The translations under genes were made by a program, and so were the position numbers. From NCBI RefSeq assembly GCF_041051975.1, contig NZ_CP163435.1, forward strand, positions 3,844,001 to 3,908,000: DNA of 64,000 nt, given 5' to 3'. A model generated the notes under the pieces. It saw only the letters and a program-made list of their open reading frames with translations, was not told the origin of the DNA and searched no databases. This document shows, piece by piece, positions 1 through 10,800 of the stretch. Source of the DNA: Streptomyces sp. R21 (GTDB lineage Bacteria > Actinomycetota > Actinomycetes > Streptomycetales > Streptomycetaceae). Numbering within the stretch: the stretch's first letter is position 1; each line of letters begins with the position of its first letter.

Positions 1-343
1 TCGGGGCGGCGGACAGCACCGCGTGGCCGAGACCGGAGTCGAACGACGGGTTCTGCCAGGCGGCGAGGCCCGCCCGGAAGACGAGCCCGTCGCTCACGCC
101 GAGCGGGGCGCGCGCCACGGTGAGCTGCGGCGGTGCGGTGCGACGCCAGCCGCCGTCCCAGTCACCGGGCACGGAGGGACCCCGGCCGCCGGGCACCGCG
201 CGGCCGGAACCGTCGCCGGACGTGCCCCGGTCCGGGCCGTCGCCGGACGGACCGTTCGCCGCGGCGTCGGCGCGCTCCGTACGCCCGCGGGGTGCGGCGT
301 CCGACGCGGTGGCCCGGCGGCGCAACCTGTCCCGCCATGCCAT
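1..343 (-). CDS. CIS-locus protein of unknown function (partial, runs off left edge)
   Basis: The open frame starts at ATG 343 (MAWRDRLRRR) behind a GAAGG-type ribosome site and continues without a stop to the left edge, giving 114 residues. The first 55 or so residues are Arg, Gly, Pro and Asp rich and look disordered. A folded part follows, with DGGWRR and a segment beginning PPQLTVARAP that mentions SDGLVFRAGLAAWQN. It begins 4 bp after the stop of the 52-aa gene, so it belongs to the same transcript as tube and sheath. I recognise the position as typical of actinobacterial CIS clusters but cannot assign a structural role. The rest of the protein lies outside the window. Confidence 0.7.
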   Translation of the reverse strand, partial: MAWRDRLRRRATASDAAPRGRTERADAAANGPSGDGPDRGTSGDGSGRAVPGGRGPSVPGDWDGGWRRTAPPQLTVARAPLGVSDGLVFRAGLAAWQNPSFDSGLGHAVLSAAP

Positions 344-347
344 GCGC

Positions 348-506
348 TCAACCGCCTTCGTTCACGCGGGTGTTGATACGGGCGATCTCGGCGACCCATT
401 CCCGGCGTTCGCCATGGGTGAGGTCGAGGATCTCCTCGCGCTGCCAGTGGAAGTGGTAGGCGATGTACGCGATCTCCTCCCGGAGCCGGGGAAGGGCGTA
501 CGTCAC
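348..506 (-). CDS. Small CIS-locus protein, DUF6760-like, 52 aa
   Basis: GTG start at 506 overlaps the stop of the upstream gene as GTGA, which points to translational coupling. The 52-residue product begins VTYALPRLREEIAYIAYHFHW and is rich in charged helix-forming residues with a conserved-looking HWxREEILDLxHxERxxWV pattern. Small proteins of this kind sit between the tail-assembly-like gene and baseplate genes in phage-tail-like clusters, where they are usually annotated DUF6760 or as phage tail assembly proteins. The role is unknown; assembly factor is a guess from position. It would be missed by length-filtered gene callers. Confidence 0.75.
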   Translation of the reverse strand: MTYALPRLREEIAYIAYHFHWQREEILDLTHGERREWVAEIARINTRVNEGG

Positions 507-997
507 GATTCCCCCAGGCGCCCACCCGAGAGGTCGACCTCGAAGCCACCCTCGCAGTGCGGGCAGGTCACGGCGGCGCGGGTGTGGCCCTCACTGTTGA
601 CCCGGCGGTAGAAGTCCTGGAGGAACGCGACGTCGGTGGCGTACATCCGCTCCACGACCCCGGCGTGCACATCGGTGATGGCACCGATCCGGGTGATCAC
701 CTGGCTCAGCAGCACCACGCTCAGGTACGCCGGGTTCTCCTTGACGCGCAGGTCGATCTGGGGCCGGAGTTCGTCCCGGGCGGTGGCCAGCCGCATCGAG
801 CCGTGCCGGTGCACGGTGCCCTCGTCGTCCACGTACCCGCGCGGCAGCTCGAACTCGAACTCGGTGCGCAGCCCGTGGTCCTCCCGGCGGGGCGGGGCGG
901 CGGCCGGGGTGGCCGCCGCCTGCTCCGGCACCTGGGTGGGCGCGGTCGCCTGGAGGATCTCGTCCAGGTTGCCCGCGGTGACCGTACGGCGCCTCAT
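503..997 (-). CDS. Phage tail assembly-like protein with CPxC zinc-ribbon end (CIS locus)
   Basis: The 164-aa product starts MRRRTVTAGN at ATG 997, which overlaps the tube stop codon as ATGA. A Pro/Ala-rich linker (about 20-45) leads to a folded domain with FELPRGYVDDEGTVHRHG and a helix containing VVLLSQVITRIG. The C-terminus carries CPHCEGGFEVDL, half of a zinc-ribbon-like knuckle. Genes with this layout follow the tube gene in phage-tail-like particles and resemble tail assembly chaperone/T4-gp-type accessory proteins. I infer a role in tube or sheath assembly; no enzymatic motif is visible. Longer upstream starts would overlap the tube gene extensively and are not used. Confidence 0.8.
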   Translation of the reverse strand: MRRRTVTAGNLDEILQATAPTQVPEQAAATPAAAPPRREDHGLRTEFEFELPRGYVDDEGTVHRHGSMRLATARDELRPQIDLRVKENPAYLSVVLLSQVITRIGAITDVHAGVVERMYATDVAFLQDFYRRVNSEGHTRAAVTCPHCEGGFEVDLSGGRLGES

Positions 998-1434
998 TCG
1001 ACGACGATCTCCTCGAACGTGATCGTGACGGACTCGGTGGCCGGGGCGGACTCGCCCGCCTTCAGGGAGGGGCCCTCCCACTTGGAGGCCCAGCCCTGCA
1101 TCAGCTGGATGCGGCGGACCGTGTTGCCCTCGGTGTCCTTGATCTCGATGGTGAGGTTCTGCCGCGCGGTGTTGACGGCCCCGTTGTTCAGGGTCTCCTT
1201 GATCCACTTGGTGAACTCGCTGCTCTGGTCCAGGCCCCGGGTGATCGTGATCTCACCGGCCTGCCGGGCGCCGGGCTGCTTGCGGATGATCTGCTTGCCC
1301 TCGGCGCTGACCTGCTTGACCTCGACGACCTCCTCCTCGACGGTCAGCCCGCTGATCTCCTGGATCGACTCGACCAGGTAACCACCGAGTTGCACGCCGA
1401 AGACGTGGGTGGATAGAGCATCGCCCGTTGCCAT
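994..1434 (-). CDS. cis1: CIS inner tube protein (phage T4 gp19-like tail tube)
   Basis: The 146-aa product has the length and character of tail-tube subunits: N-terminal VFGVQLGGYLVESIQEISGL, the repeated beta hairpin region with ITITRGLDQSSEFTKW, and a C-terminal end ESVTITFEEIVVE. In contractile injection systems this protein stacks as hexamers inside the sheath and is expelled on firing. A GGAAAGG ribosome site precedes ATG 1434. It lies 57 bp after the sheath gene and overlaps the next gene by 4 bp. The Streptomyces literature calls this subunit Cis1. Identification is firm from family pattern plus adjacency to the sheath. Confidence 0.93.
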   Translation of the reverse strand: MATGDALSTHVFGVQLGGYLVESIQEISGLTVEEEVVEVKQVSAEGKQIIRKQPGARQAGEITITRGLDQSSEFTKWIKETLNNGAVNTARQNLTIEIKDTEGNTVRRIQLMQGWASKWEGPSLKAGESAPATESVTITFEEIVVE

Positions 1435-1455
1435 GACTGTCTGTCACCTTTCCTT

Positions 1456-1489
1456 ACGGGTCTGTTTCTCTGCTTCTTTACTGACCCGT
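1456..1489 (-). other. Inverted repeat between sheath and tube genes
   Basis: Plus-strand arms ACGGGTC (1456-1462) and GACCCGT (1483-1489) form a 7-bp stem with a 20-nt loop, lying just after the sheath stop on the shared minus-strand transcript. The tube ribosome site follows at once. It may be an RNA-stabilising or processing hairpin, or a weak attenuator, setting sheath to tube ratios. This is inference from position only. Confidence 0.4.
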
Positions 1490-1491
1490 GG

Positions 1492-3042
<1,551 letters not shown>

Positions 3043-3284
3043 GCTTGCTCCTTCACGTCCTTGCGGGTCACCTGTGTCCAGGGCGAGTCTGCGCGGCGGC
3101 TGCGCCGGGCGGCAGGGACGTACGGACCTGAACGGGGGCAGGACCCCTGCCTTTCCGGACTCCCCGCACCTGCCGTCCGGACGCCACCCGCCGTTGCCCT
3201 CGTACTGCCCGCGCGGACCTGGACGCCCCCTCGGCCCGTCCGGTCCACTGGGGGCAGCGGCAGGCGTGACGAGGAGGCAGCAGG

Positions 3285-5000
3285 ATGCAGACGTCCAGGC
3301 AGCGCACCGAGGGCGCCGAGGCCCGGCAGCCGGCGCGAGGTCAGGCCGCCGCCCGACGGGAGACCTCCGGGGGCGGTGCCGCCCTGCCGCCCCCGCTCAC
3401 CGCCGCCGCGCTCGGTGCCGTGCAGCGGAGCGCGGGCAACGCCGCCGCGGCCGGCATGATCGCCCGCCGGGCCCGCACCGCGCCCGCCCCGGAACGGGCC
3501 GACACCGGTGTCGGCGAGGTGCTGGGATCGGGCGGAAAGCCGCTGCCCGGGCCGGTGCGCCAGGAGATGGAAACCCGGATCGGCGCCGACTTCTCCGACG
3601 TACGGCTGCACACGGGCGCCGCCGCGGCCCGCTCGGCCCGCGCCATCGGAGCCCGCGCGTACACCTCCGGCAGCCATGTGGTGATCGGGGACGGCGGGCG
3701 CGACAAGCACACCCTCGCCCACGAACTCACGCACGTCGTCCAGCAGCGTCAGGGCCCGGTCTCGGGCACCGACCACGGCGACGGGCTCAAGGTCTCCGAT
3801 CCGTCCGACACGTTCGAACGAGCCGCCGAGGCCAACGCACGCCGGGTCATGTCCGGGCCGGTGCCGGACGTGCAGCGCAGGCCGGCGGCGGGGCCGGACG
3901 GGACGGCAGGGGCGGCGGGCGCGGCGGGCGCGGACATGGTGCAGCGGGCCAGCACCACCACGCTGGAGAACGCGGTCGTGACGCACTACAACCCCAGCAA
4001 GCCGACCGCAGAGGCCGCGCGGGACCTGCCCATCCAGCGCCCCCAGGAGGTGACCGGCCCCATCAACCCGACGGGCACGGCCGGCCGGGCGGCGGCGCCG
4101 AACCCTATCGCGGTCAAGAAGCTCCACACGGCCTACAAGGACAAGATGGGCAAGAAGGGGGCACCCACCGAGGCGCAGGTGTGGAAGGACCTGTTCGGCG
4201 GGGCGGGCTTCGACCGCGGCCACGTCATGGGACTGGAGGTGGGCGGAACCGATGTCACACAGAACATCGTCCCCCAGTGGTCCCTGAACCAGGGCACCGG
4301 CATGTGGCGCCGGATCGAGCAGGCGCTGACGGGGGTGGCCCAGGGCAACCTCCGATTCGAGGTGAACTACGCGACAGGGCGGGGCAGTCACCACCGGGTG
4401 ATGATTCCGGTCAGCATCGACATCTTCCTCGACAACGTCTCCTACCGGACGTGGCAGAACGAACCCGACTCCAACGACCTGATGAGGGTGGGCCGGGACC
4501 CGAGCGACGCGGCGCAGTACTACACGGAGGCGAAGGACGCGCTGAACGGCGTCACGACGCTGACCGAGGACCAGATGCAGAACTTCGCCCTGGCGGCGCT
4601 GTCCGAGGACAAGGCCACCTTCCTCGCCTACGAGGACTACGAGGAGAGCGCCGCCCAGGGCCAGAACCCCGGTGCCAGCACCTCCGCCGCCCACCGGCAG
4701 GGCATGACCCGCAGCGACTTCCCCAAGGAGCGCCGGGACAAGCTGATCACCTCGTACATCACCGCGGGCTGGGTGACCAGGAACGGCACCGGTCCCACCG
4801 CGACCTACACCCTGGACGACGTCCCGGCTCCCGCACCCGACAGCGACATGAGTTCGAGTTCCAGCAGCGAGTCCGACGTCGAGATGTCCGACGGCTCCCA
4901 ACTCCCGTCGCCCGGACAGCCGTTCGCCACCATCCAGTACGGCTCGCAGGGCACCAGCTCCGACGAGGACTACGACGACCGGATGTCCACCGGCTCCTGA
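3285..5000 (+). CDS. Putative CIS effector: DUF4157 (eCIS core) domain fused to DRGH-type DNA/RNA nuclease
   Basis: The 571-aa protein starts at ATG 3285 behind GAGGAGG. Residues about 83-157 are an eCIS-core DUF4157 domain (KPLPGPVRQEME, FSDVRLHTG, then HELTH at 146-150, a zinc-metallopeptidase-like motif). Residues about 300-380 match the beta-beta-alpha-metal non-specific endonuclease family: FDRGHVMGLEVGG with H313 as presumed general base, Asn327 in QNIVPQ as metal ligand, and LNQGTGMWRRIE. The last 55 residues are an acidic Ser-rich tail (SSSSSSESDVE, SSDEDYDD). DUF4157 domains mark CIS cargo or cargo-associated proteins, so this is probably the loaded toxin. It is inverted relative to flanking CIS genes. 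No immunity gene is adjacent. The nuclease call rests on motif recognition, not on alignment. Confidence 0.85.
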   Translation: MQTSRQRTEGAEARQPARGQAAARRETSGGGAALPPPLTAAALGAVQRSAGNAAAAGMIARRARTAPAPERADTGVGEVLGSGGKPLPGPVRQEMETRIGADFSDVRLHTGAAAARSARAIGARAYTSGSHVVIGDGGRDKHTLAHELTHVVQQRQGPVSGTDHGDGLKVSDPSDTFERAAEANARRVMSGPVPDVQRRPAAGPDGTAGAAGAAGADMVQRASTTTLENAVVTHYNPSKPTAEAARDLPIQRPQEVTGPINPTGTAGRAAAPNPIAVKKLHTAYKDKMGKKGAPTEAQVWKDLFGGAGFDRGHVMGLEVGGTDVTQNIVPQWSLNQGTGMWRRIEQALTGVAQGNLRFEVNYATGRGSHHRVMIPVSIDIFLDNVSYRTWQNEPDSNDLMRVGRDPSDAAQYYTEAKDALNGVTTLTEDQMQNFALAALSEDKATFLAYEDYEESAAQGQNPGASTSAAHRQGMTRSDFPKERRDKLITSYITAGWVTRNGTGPTATYTLDDVPAPAPDSDMSSSSSSESDVEMSDGSQLPSPGQPFATIQYGSQGTSSDEDYDDRMSTGS

Positions 5001-5037
5001 CTCCTGACCGGCGGCCCGCTCGGCCGCCGGTGCGGGC

Positions 5038-7149
5038 TCAGGCGCCGGTGGCCTCCGCCAGGTAGGGCCCGAACTCGCTCTCCAGGACCAGGCGTCCGAG
5101 CTTGCGGTACTCCTGGGCGACCGCCGTCACCACCTGCCGCATGGTGAGGGGTGCGCCGGACTCGGCCGCGAGGTAGGCCGCGGTCACCGCGCACGCCCGG
5201 ATCGAGCCGCCGGCCAGTTCGAAGCGGTCGGCACAGAAGGCGAGGTCCAGGTCGTCGGCGCGGGGCAGCCGTTCGCCCAGGCAGCGTTCCCACAGGGCGA
5301 GGCGCTGGCCGTCGTCGGGCACCGGGAAGTCCGCCACCACGTCCAGGCGGCGGGTGAACGCCTCGTCCAGGTTGGCCCGCAGGTTGGTGGTCAGCACCGC
5401 GATCCCGTCGAACGACTCCATGCGCTGGAGCAGGTACGCCGACTCGATGTTGGCGTGCCGGTCGTGCGCGTCCTTCACCGCCGAGCGCTTGCCGAAGATC
5501 GCGTCGGCCTCGTCGAAGAGCAGCACCGCGTTGACCGCGGACGCCTCGGTGAAGATCCGCTCCAGGTTCTTCTCGGTCTCGCCCACGTACTTGTCGACGA
5601 CCGTGGACAGGTCCACCACGTACAGGTCCATGCCCAGGTCCGCCGCGACGACCTCGGCGGACATGGTCTTGCCGGTGCCCGACTCACCGGCGAACAGCGC
5701 GATCACACCGCGTCCCCGGCCGCCGCCGGGCCGCATCCCCCACTGCCCGAGCACCTGCTCACGGTGGCGGGCGCGCAGCGCGAGTTCCCGCAGCCGCCGG
5801 TGAGTGGTCGGCGGCAGCACGAGGTCGTCCCAGCCGACTCCGGGCTCCACCCGGCGGGCGAGCCGGTCGAGTCCCGCGCCGTTCTGGGCCCGTACGGCGG
5901 CGCGCAGGTCATCGGGGCGGACCGGTCGGCCCGCGAGGGCGGCCGTACGCACCGCCACGTCGGCGGCGCGGCGCAGCTGCCCGGAGTCCAGGCGGTGCGC
6001 GGCGACCGCCTGGGCGAGCGCCTCTGCGTCTGCGCTCCCCCCGGAGCCGTTGCCGGTGCCGTCACCGGCGGCCCGGTCGAGGGCGTGCCGCCAGCGCGCG
6101 GCCTGCCGTTCGGGGGTGGGCGCCGGCACGGTCAGGACCACGGGGGTGTCGGCCGCCCACAGCGGATCCCAGCTGAGGGTGCCGTGCAGGAGCAGGGGGA
6201 CCCCGCGCAGCGCCGCGCACAACGCCCCCAGCGTGCGGGCCCGTTCGGCGGGTTCCCCGGGAAGCGCTTCCAGGGGGCCGAGAACAACTCCGGCACCGGT
6301 CAGACGGGCTTCCAGCGCGGCCACCCGGGCGAGCGCCGGTACGTCACCGGGGCGCCGGGCGAGCGCCGCCGCGTTCAGCACGAGCGGGCGCAGCCCGGCG
6401 GCGCGCAGGGCCTCGACGGCCAGCCCCTCGGCGTCGCCGCCCCGGCTGCGCAGGTGGACGAGGCCGGTGCCGGTCCGGGCGGCGGCCGCCGCCCGGCGGA
6501 CCTCCGCCGCCTCGGCGGTCGGGTCCTCTCGGGCCTCGCCGAGCACCCCGGCGAGCCGGGCGTCGGGGTGCGTGCTCTGAAGGAGGTACGCCGTGACCCG
6601 GTCGGGAACCACCAACACCCGGGACAGTGGCGGCCGTTCGGGCTCGGCGACCTCCACCAGACCACCCGCGACCAGCGGCGCTTCGGGGGCCAGCCGGAAC
6701 CGGGCGGACGCCGCCGGGGCCAGCCCGCACAGCTCCAGGGCGAGCCCGACCGTGGGCCGCCGACGCGTCAGGTCGTCGTTGAGGTAGCCGTAGAGCCGTT
6801 CGAACCGTGCGTCCAGATCGGGCGCCACCACGACCAGCAGCAGGTCCAGGTCCAGCGAGGACAGGCCGAACCGCGCGGCGAGACCTCCCAGGACGGAGTC
6901 GGCCAGGGGGTGCGGGGGTTCGTGAGGGGGTATACCGAGGCCGCCCGGCTCGTCGAGGATGCGGGCGACGGCCTCGGGGGTGAGGTACTGGCCTCGGTAC
7001 GGGTCGTCGGGGTCGGGATCGGCGGCGCGCCGGACGGCCACGGCGTGCCGCACCCGCTCCTCGACCGACCGGAGCCGTACCCACAGGTGGTCCACGTCAT
7101 CGTCGGCGACAGGCTCTTCGGCAGCGACCGCCTCGGCAGTGTGCGTCAC
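5038..7149 (-). CDS. AAA+ ATPase of the contractile injection system
   Basis: The 703-aa protein starts with GTG 7149, overlapping the upstream stop as GTGA. The N-terminal 400 or so residues form a large Ala/Arg-rich, ATPase-like but degenerate region. The C-terminal AAA+ module has Walker A GESGTGKT at about 487-494, DKYVGETEKNLERIF, Walker B LLFDEADAIFG at about 543-550 and an arginine-finger region with FTRRLDVVADFP. This FtsH/CDC48-like ATPase is a standard gene of Photorhabdus-type and Streptomyces CIS clusters (Cis15 in S. coelicolor work) and is thought to help assembly, sheath recycling or cargo loading. It acts in the cytoplasm. Confidence 0.92.
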   Translation of the reverse strand: MTHTAEAVAAEEPVADDDVDHLWVRLRSVEERVRHAVAVRRAADPDPDDPYRGQYLTPEAVARILDEPGGLGIPPHEPPHPLADSVLGGLAARFGLSSLDLDLLLVVVAPDLDARFERLYGYLNDDLTRRRPTVGLALELCGLAPAASARFRLAPEAPLVAGGLVEVAEPERPPLSRVLVVPDRVTAYLLQSTHPDARLAGVLGEAREDPTAEAAEVRRAAAAARTGTGLVHLRSRGGDAEGLAVEALRAAGLRPLVLNAAALARRPGDVPALARVAALEARLTGAGVVLGPLEALPGEPAERARTLGALCAALRGVPLLLHGTLSWDPLWAADTPVVLTVPAPTPERQAARWRHALDRAAGDGTGNGSGGSADAEALAQAVAAHRLDSGQLRRAADVAVRTAALAGRPVRPDDLRAAVRAQNGAGLDRLARRVEPGVGWDDLVLPPTTHRRLRELALRARHREQVLGQWGMRPGGGRGRGVIALFAGESGTGKTMSAEVVAADLGMDLYVVDLSTVVDKYVGETEKNLERIFTEASAVNAVLLFDEADAIFGKRSAVKDAHDRHANIESAYLLQRMESFDGIAVLTTNLRANLDEAFTRRLDVVADFPVPDDGQRLALWERCLGERLPRADDLDLAFCADRFELAGGSIRACAVTAAYLAAESGAPLTMRQVVTAVAQEYRKLGRLVLESEFGPYLAEATGA

Positions 7150-7850
7150 GGCTGGCGGTCCCCCCTGCGGCGGCGCCGGGCGGGTGCGGACGGGCGTTCA
7201 CGCGGGCCGGCGTAGCCGCCGTCCGGGCCCGGGTCGCTCGTCTCCGTGTAGCGCAGCCGGCGTCCCGGCCCCGCGTCCTCGCTGCGGGAGGTGGCGCGCA
7301 CGACGAGGCCTTCGGTGACCGGTGGTGCGGCGGCCTTGGTGACACCGGCGAGCGGCGCCCGTACCCGGAGCGAGAGGGAGGCCTTCATTTCGCCGCCCAT
7401 GGCCGACCACACGTCGGAGGCGGCCGGTGCGTCAGAACCGGTTCCGGCGGTGTCCAGACCCACGGTCAGGCCGAGTTCGGCGAGCGTGCCGGTGAGCAGC
7501 CGCGCGGGCAGCGTGTCGGTGGCCACCAGCGTGGCGAGCACCTGCGACAGCAGCCGGTGCTCGTCCTGCGGGCGGCTCGCCCATGCCGTGACCAGGTACG
7601 TCAGGTCGAACCAGCGCGGCGGGCTGCGCCGCGCCACGAGGTGGCCGTCCTCGTCGTACACCTCTCCGGCGCCGCTGCCCCGCCGGACGGCGTCCTCCCG
7701 GATGTCGTACAGGAAGACGCAGACCGTCGGGGCGCTGCGGCGCGCGGACCAGTCCCGGGTGGGGGCGTCGAAGGCGACCTCGACGCCCGACGCCTCCAGG
7801 CCGGACTCGTCGAGCAGGCGGCGCAGCCCCTCGTCGACCTCGTGGATCAC
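7146..7850 (-). CDS. DUF4255-type CIS protein (tail terminator/cap candidate)
   Basis: The 234-aa product starts at GTG 7850, which overlaps the preceding stop as GTGA, with no in-frame upstream start needed. The N-terminus reads VIHEVDEGLRRLLDESGLEA and the middle has VCVFLYDIREDA, RRSPPRWFDLTYLVTAW and EHRLLSQVLATLVATDTLP. These are hallmarks of DUF4255, the family of tail-terminator or cap proteins that close the distal end of sheath and tube in CIS particles. The C-terminal 50 residues are Arg/Pro rich and probably disordered. It is translationally coupled to the AAA+ ATPase gene downstream. Confidence 0.88.
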   Translation of the reverse strand: MIHEVDEGLRRLLDESGLEASGVEVAFDAPTRDWSARRSAPTVCVFLYDIREDAVRRGSGAGEVYDEDGHLVARRSPPRWFDLTYLVTAWASRPQDEHRLLSQVLATLVATDTLPARLLTGTLAELGLTVGLDTAGTGSDAPAASDVWSAMGGEMKASLSLRVRAPLAGVTKAAAPPVTEGLVVRATSRSEDAGPGRRLRYTETSDPGPDGGYAGPRERPSAPARRRRRGDRQP

Positions 7851-10800
7851 CGGCGGGTCACCTCGTCCGGCGGCTGCACGCTGCCGTTGACCACCAGGAA
7901 GTCGGTCGTCACCGGGGAGAACCCGGGGCCCTTGGCGGTGATGATCCGAGGCCCGGTCTGATCCTTGGCGAGGATGAGCAGCTGGCCGATGAAGGTGCCG
8001 TTCGGCAGGGGGACGGTGGGCGCCGCCGCCGCGGTGATCCCCGGCTTCCAGGTGAACCGCACCGGCACGCCCGGCGGGAAGTCCTTGCCGCGCACCGAGG
8101 TGACGAAGCCGGGCCTGCCGATCGCCGGCACCGCGATGATGCGCGGCTGGAGGATGCGCAGCCGCTTCCGGGCGCTGTTGTCGTTCTTGTCTGCGTCCGT
8201 CCCGGTGGTGGTGAGCTTGCCGGTGACGTGGGCGGTCAGGGCCTTCTTGGGGCTGAGGACGACCCGCACGACGGTGCTCGCGCCCTGGTCCAGGTCCGGC
8301 AGCGCGCACACCCAGGACCTGTCGCAGCCGTCCGGCGGCCCGTTGTTCGGGATGCCCTTGGGCAGGCCGATGCGCAGCCGCAGCCCGGTCGCCAGCGCGT
8401 TGCGGCCGTTGCGCACGGTGTACGTCACCACGACGCGCCCGCCGACATAGCCGGGGTTCGGCTGGGCGGTGAGGCGGAGCCCGGGCCCGGCGTCGGGCTC
8501 ACCCGGGTCCGAGGGCGCGGTGGGAGTGGGGGTGGGGGTGGGCTTCGGGGTGGGGGTCGGCGTCGGGGTCGGGGTGGGGGTGGTAGGGGGCGGGGTGGGC
8601 GTAGGGGTCGGGGTGGGCGTTGGGGTCGGGGGCGGAGTCGTCGGGGGCGTGGCCTCGTCGACCGGCACCACGGTGCGGCCCGTGTTGTCGCTGGGCTGCG
8701 GATCCAGGACGGTGCCGGTGACGGACCAGTCGATCGGCGCGTCGCCGGGCGTGACCCCGGTGACGGTGACGGTCACCGGCACGGTGGTGCCGGGCTGGAC
8801 CACGCCGACGTCGCACTGGAGGGAGGCGGCGTCGCAGGTGCCCCCGGGATAGGTCAGACCGGTGATCTGCACGCCGGGCGGCGGCGCGATGGTCAGCTTG
8901 GTGCCGGGAGAGGCGGCGGGGCCGTTGTTCACCACGCCGACCCGGACCGTGGTGGTCTTGCCGACGGTGACCGCCGGGACGGTGCCGGGGGCGTTCACCG
9001 CGAGGTCCACGGACTGCTGGACACTGGGTTCCTTCTGCCGGCCCGGGAGTTCGGCCGTGAAATGGGTGAGGTCGCCGGACGCGATGTCCAGAAGCTTCAG
9101 TTCCTCGGGGCTGTTGACCGCGCGGTCGGGGCGAGCGCTGATCACCAGTCCCTTGCCGTCGGCCGTCCAGGCGGCGTCCCGTGGCTGGAACGGGCCGGTG
9201 GCCTCCGGCAGTTGCGCCTCGCAGGCGCCGGGGACGTTGCGCGCGGCGGTGGGCAGCAGCACCTTGCAGTCGTCGCCCGACAGGGACGTGAGAAGGATGC
9301 CGTTGCGCTCGTCGACGGCGCCGCCGCCGTTCTTGCGGTTGAAGGCGACACTGAGCCCGTCCGGGGAGAACGCCGGACTGTCGTCGATGACCTGGCAGTT
9401 GCCCGGGCAGATCGTGGCGCTCAGGTCGCGCTGCTGGTCCAGTTGGTTCACGGGCACGGTCCAGATGTGTTTGTTGCCGCCGTTCCCGTCGATCACCTCA
9501 TTGCGGGTGAAGGCCAGGGTGGTGCCGTCGGAGGACCAGGCGGGCTGGGCGTCCTCGCCCTGCTGCTGCCCGGCCGGCGGTGTGATCCGACCGGTGATCG
9601 CGCCGGTGGCCGCGTCCGCGACAAGGATGCGGCTGGGGCCCGCGGCATCTCCGACGCCGCCCGGCGAGGTCCGGGTGAAGGCGAGGTACTTGCCGTCCGG
9701 GGAGAACGTCGGGTCGGTGTCCCAGTCGGTCGCGCCGCGTCCCGCGAGAGGCATGGGCTGCGCGTTGGAGCCGTCGGCGTCCGCGATCCAGATCCGCTCG
9801 ATCCGCTGGTTATCGGCGTTGGTCTCGAAGCGCGTGACGACGATCCGGCGGCCGTCGGGCGTGTAGTTCTGCCGCTCGGTCCACGGGTCGTCACCGGCGG
9901 CGGGCTGGAACAGCGGGTCCTTGGTGGGATCGGTGTTGGTGTCGGCGGCCGGATCCTCGTTGAGGATCGTCAGCCCCAGGTCGCGGGGGTCGGACCCGTC
10001 CATGCGGATGTCCTGTAACGTCACCACGTGCGGGTTGGCCGCCGTGGTGCGCTCCACCACCACGCCGCCGCCGCCCGCCGGTCCCAGCCAGGTGGGTGAA
10101 AGGACCTCCCGGTTCTCGTTGAGCACCAGCCCGGGCTCTGTGTCCGCGTGCGCAGTCGACTTGAACACGTGGTCGTAGTCGCCCTCGCACGTACAGGTGA
10201 TCTCAGGGCTCAGGAACACCAACTGATCCCCGTCGGGCAACCATGATGCCCCGTGGGCACGCCACCCCGCGTAATTGCCCGCGAACAGCGCCTCGTCACT
10301 GGTCCCGTTGGTGATCCGCAGCCGGGGCACGGACTGCCCGTTCTCGGTGGTCGTGGCGGTGTACGCGATCCAGTCCCGGTTCACGTCGTCGTTCACCGGG
10401 TTCCACGCCGGCTCGGAGGCCGTGCCGTTCGCGGGAGAGGTGATCCGGGTGGCGGTGCCACCGTTCAGGGGCCGTACGTAGATCTGCGCGCCGACCAGCA
10501 CATCACTGTCGCCGCTGTACGCCAGGCGCTGCCCGTCGGGGGAGACCGTCGGGCCCTCCTCGTCGGCGGGGCTGTCGGTGAGCCGCGTCAGGCCGGTGCC
10601 GTCGGTGCGCACCAGCCACAGGTCGCGCTGCTTCCCCCCGTCCGTGCCGCCGGGTTCGGCCGAGTCGAACACCACGGCCTGGCCGTCCGGCGTCAGCCGG
10701 GGGTGCGCCACGTCCCTGCCGCTGGTCAGCCGTCGTACCGAACCGTCCGCGGACCGCAGGTAGACCTGTGGCTTCTTCTCGTCGCGGCGGCTCGCGAAGA

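Noticed and set aside
146..340. Alternative reading frames at the left edge
   Set aside because: The minus-strand frame from 343 has a ribosome site, correct operon spacing and a folded-looking segment; other frames look random Arg-rich.
3719..3734. HELTH motif read as an active metalloprotease toxin
   Set aside because: Kept only as part of the DUF4157 domain; activity of these HExxH motifs in CIS proteins is not settled and no further zinc ligand is evident.
8516..8655. Repeated G-rich units considered as a CRISPR array or minisatellite element
   Set aside because: Units are about 6 bp with no spacers and encode a Pro-Thr linker in a real gene.
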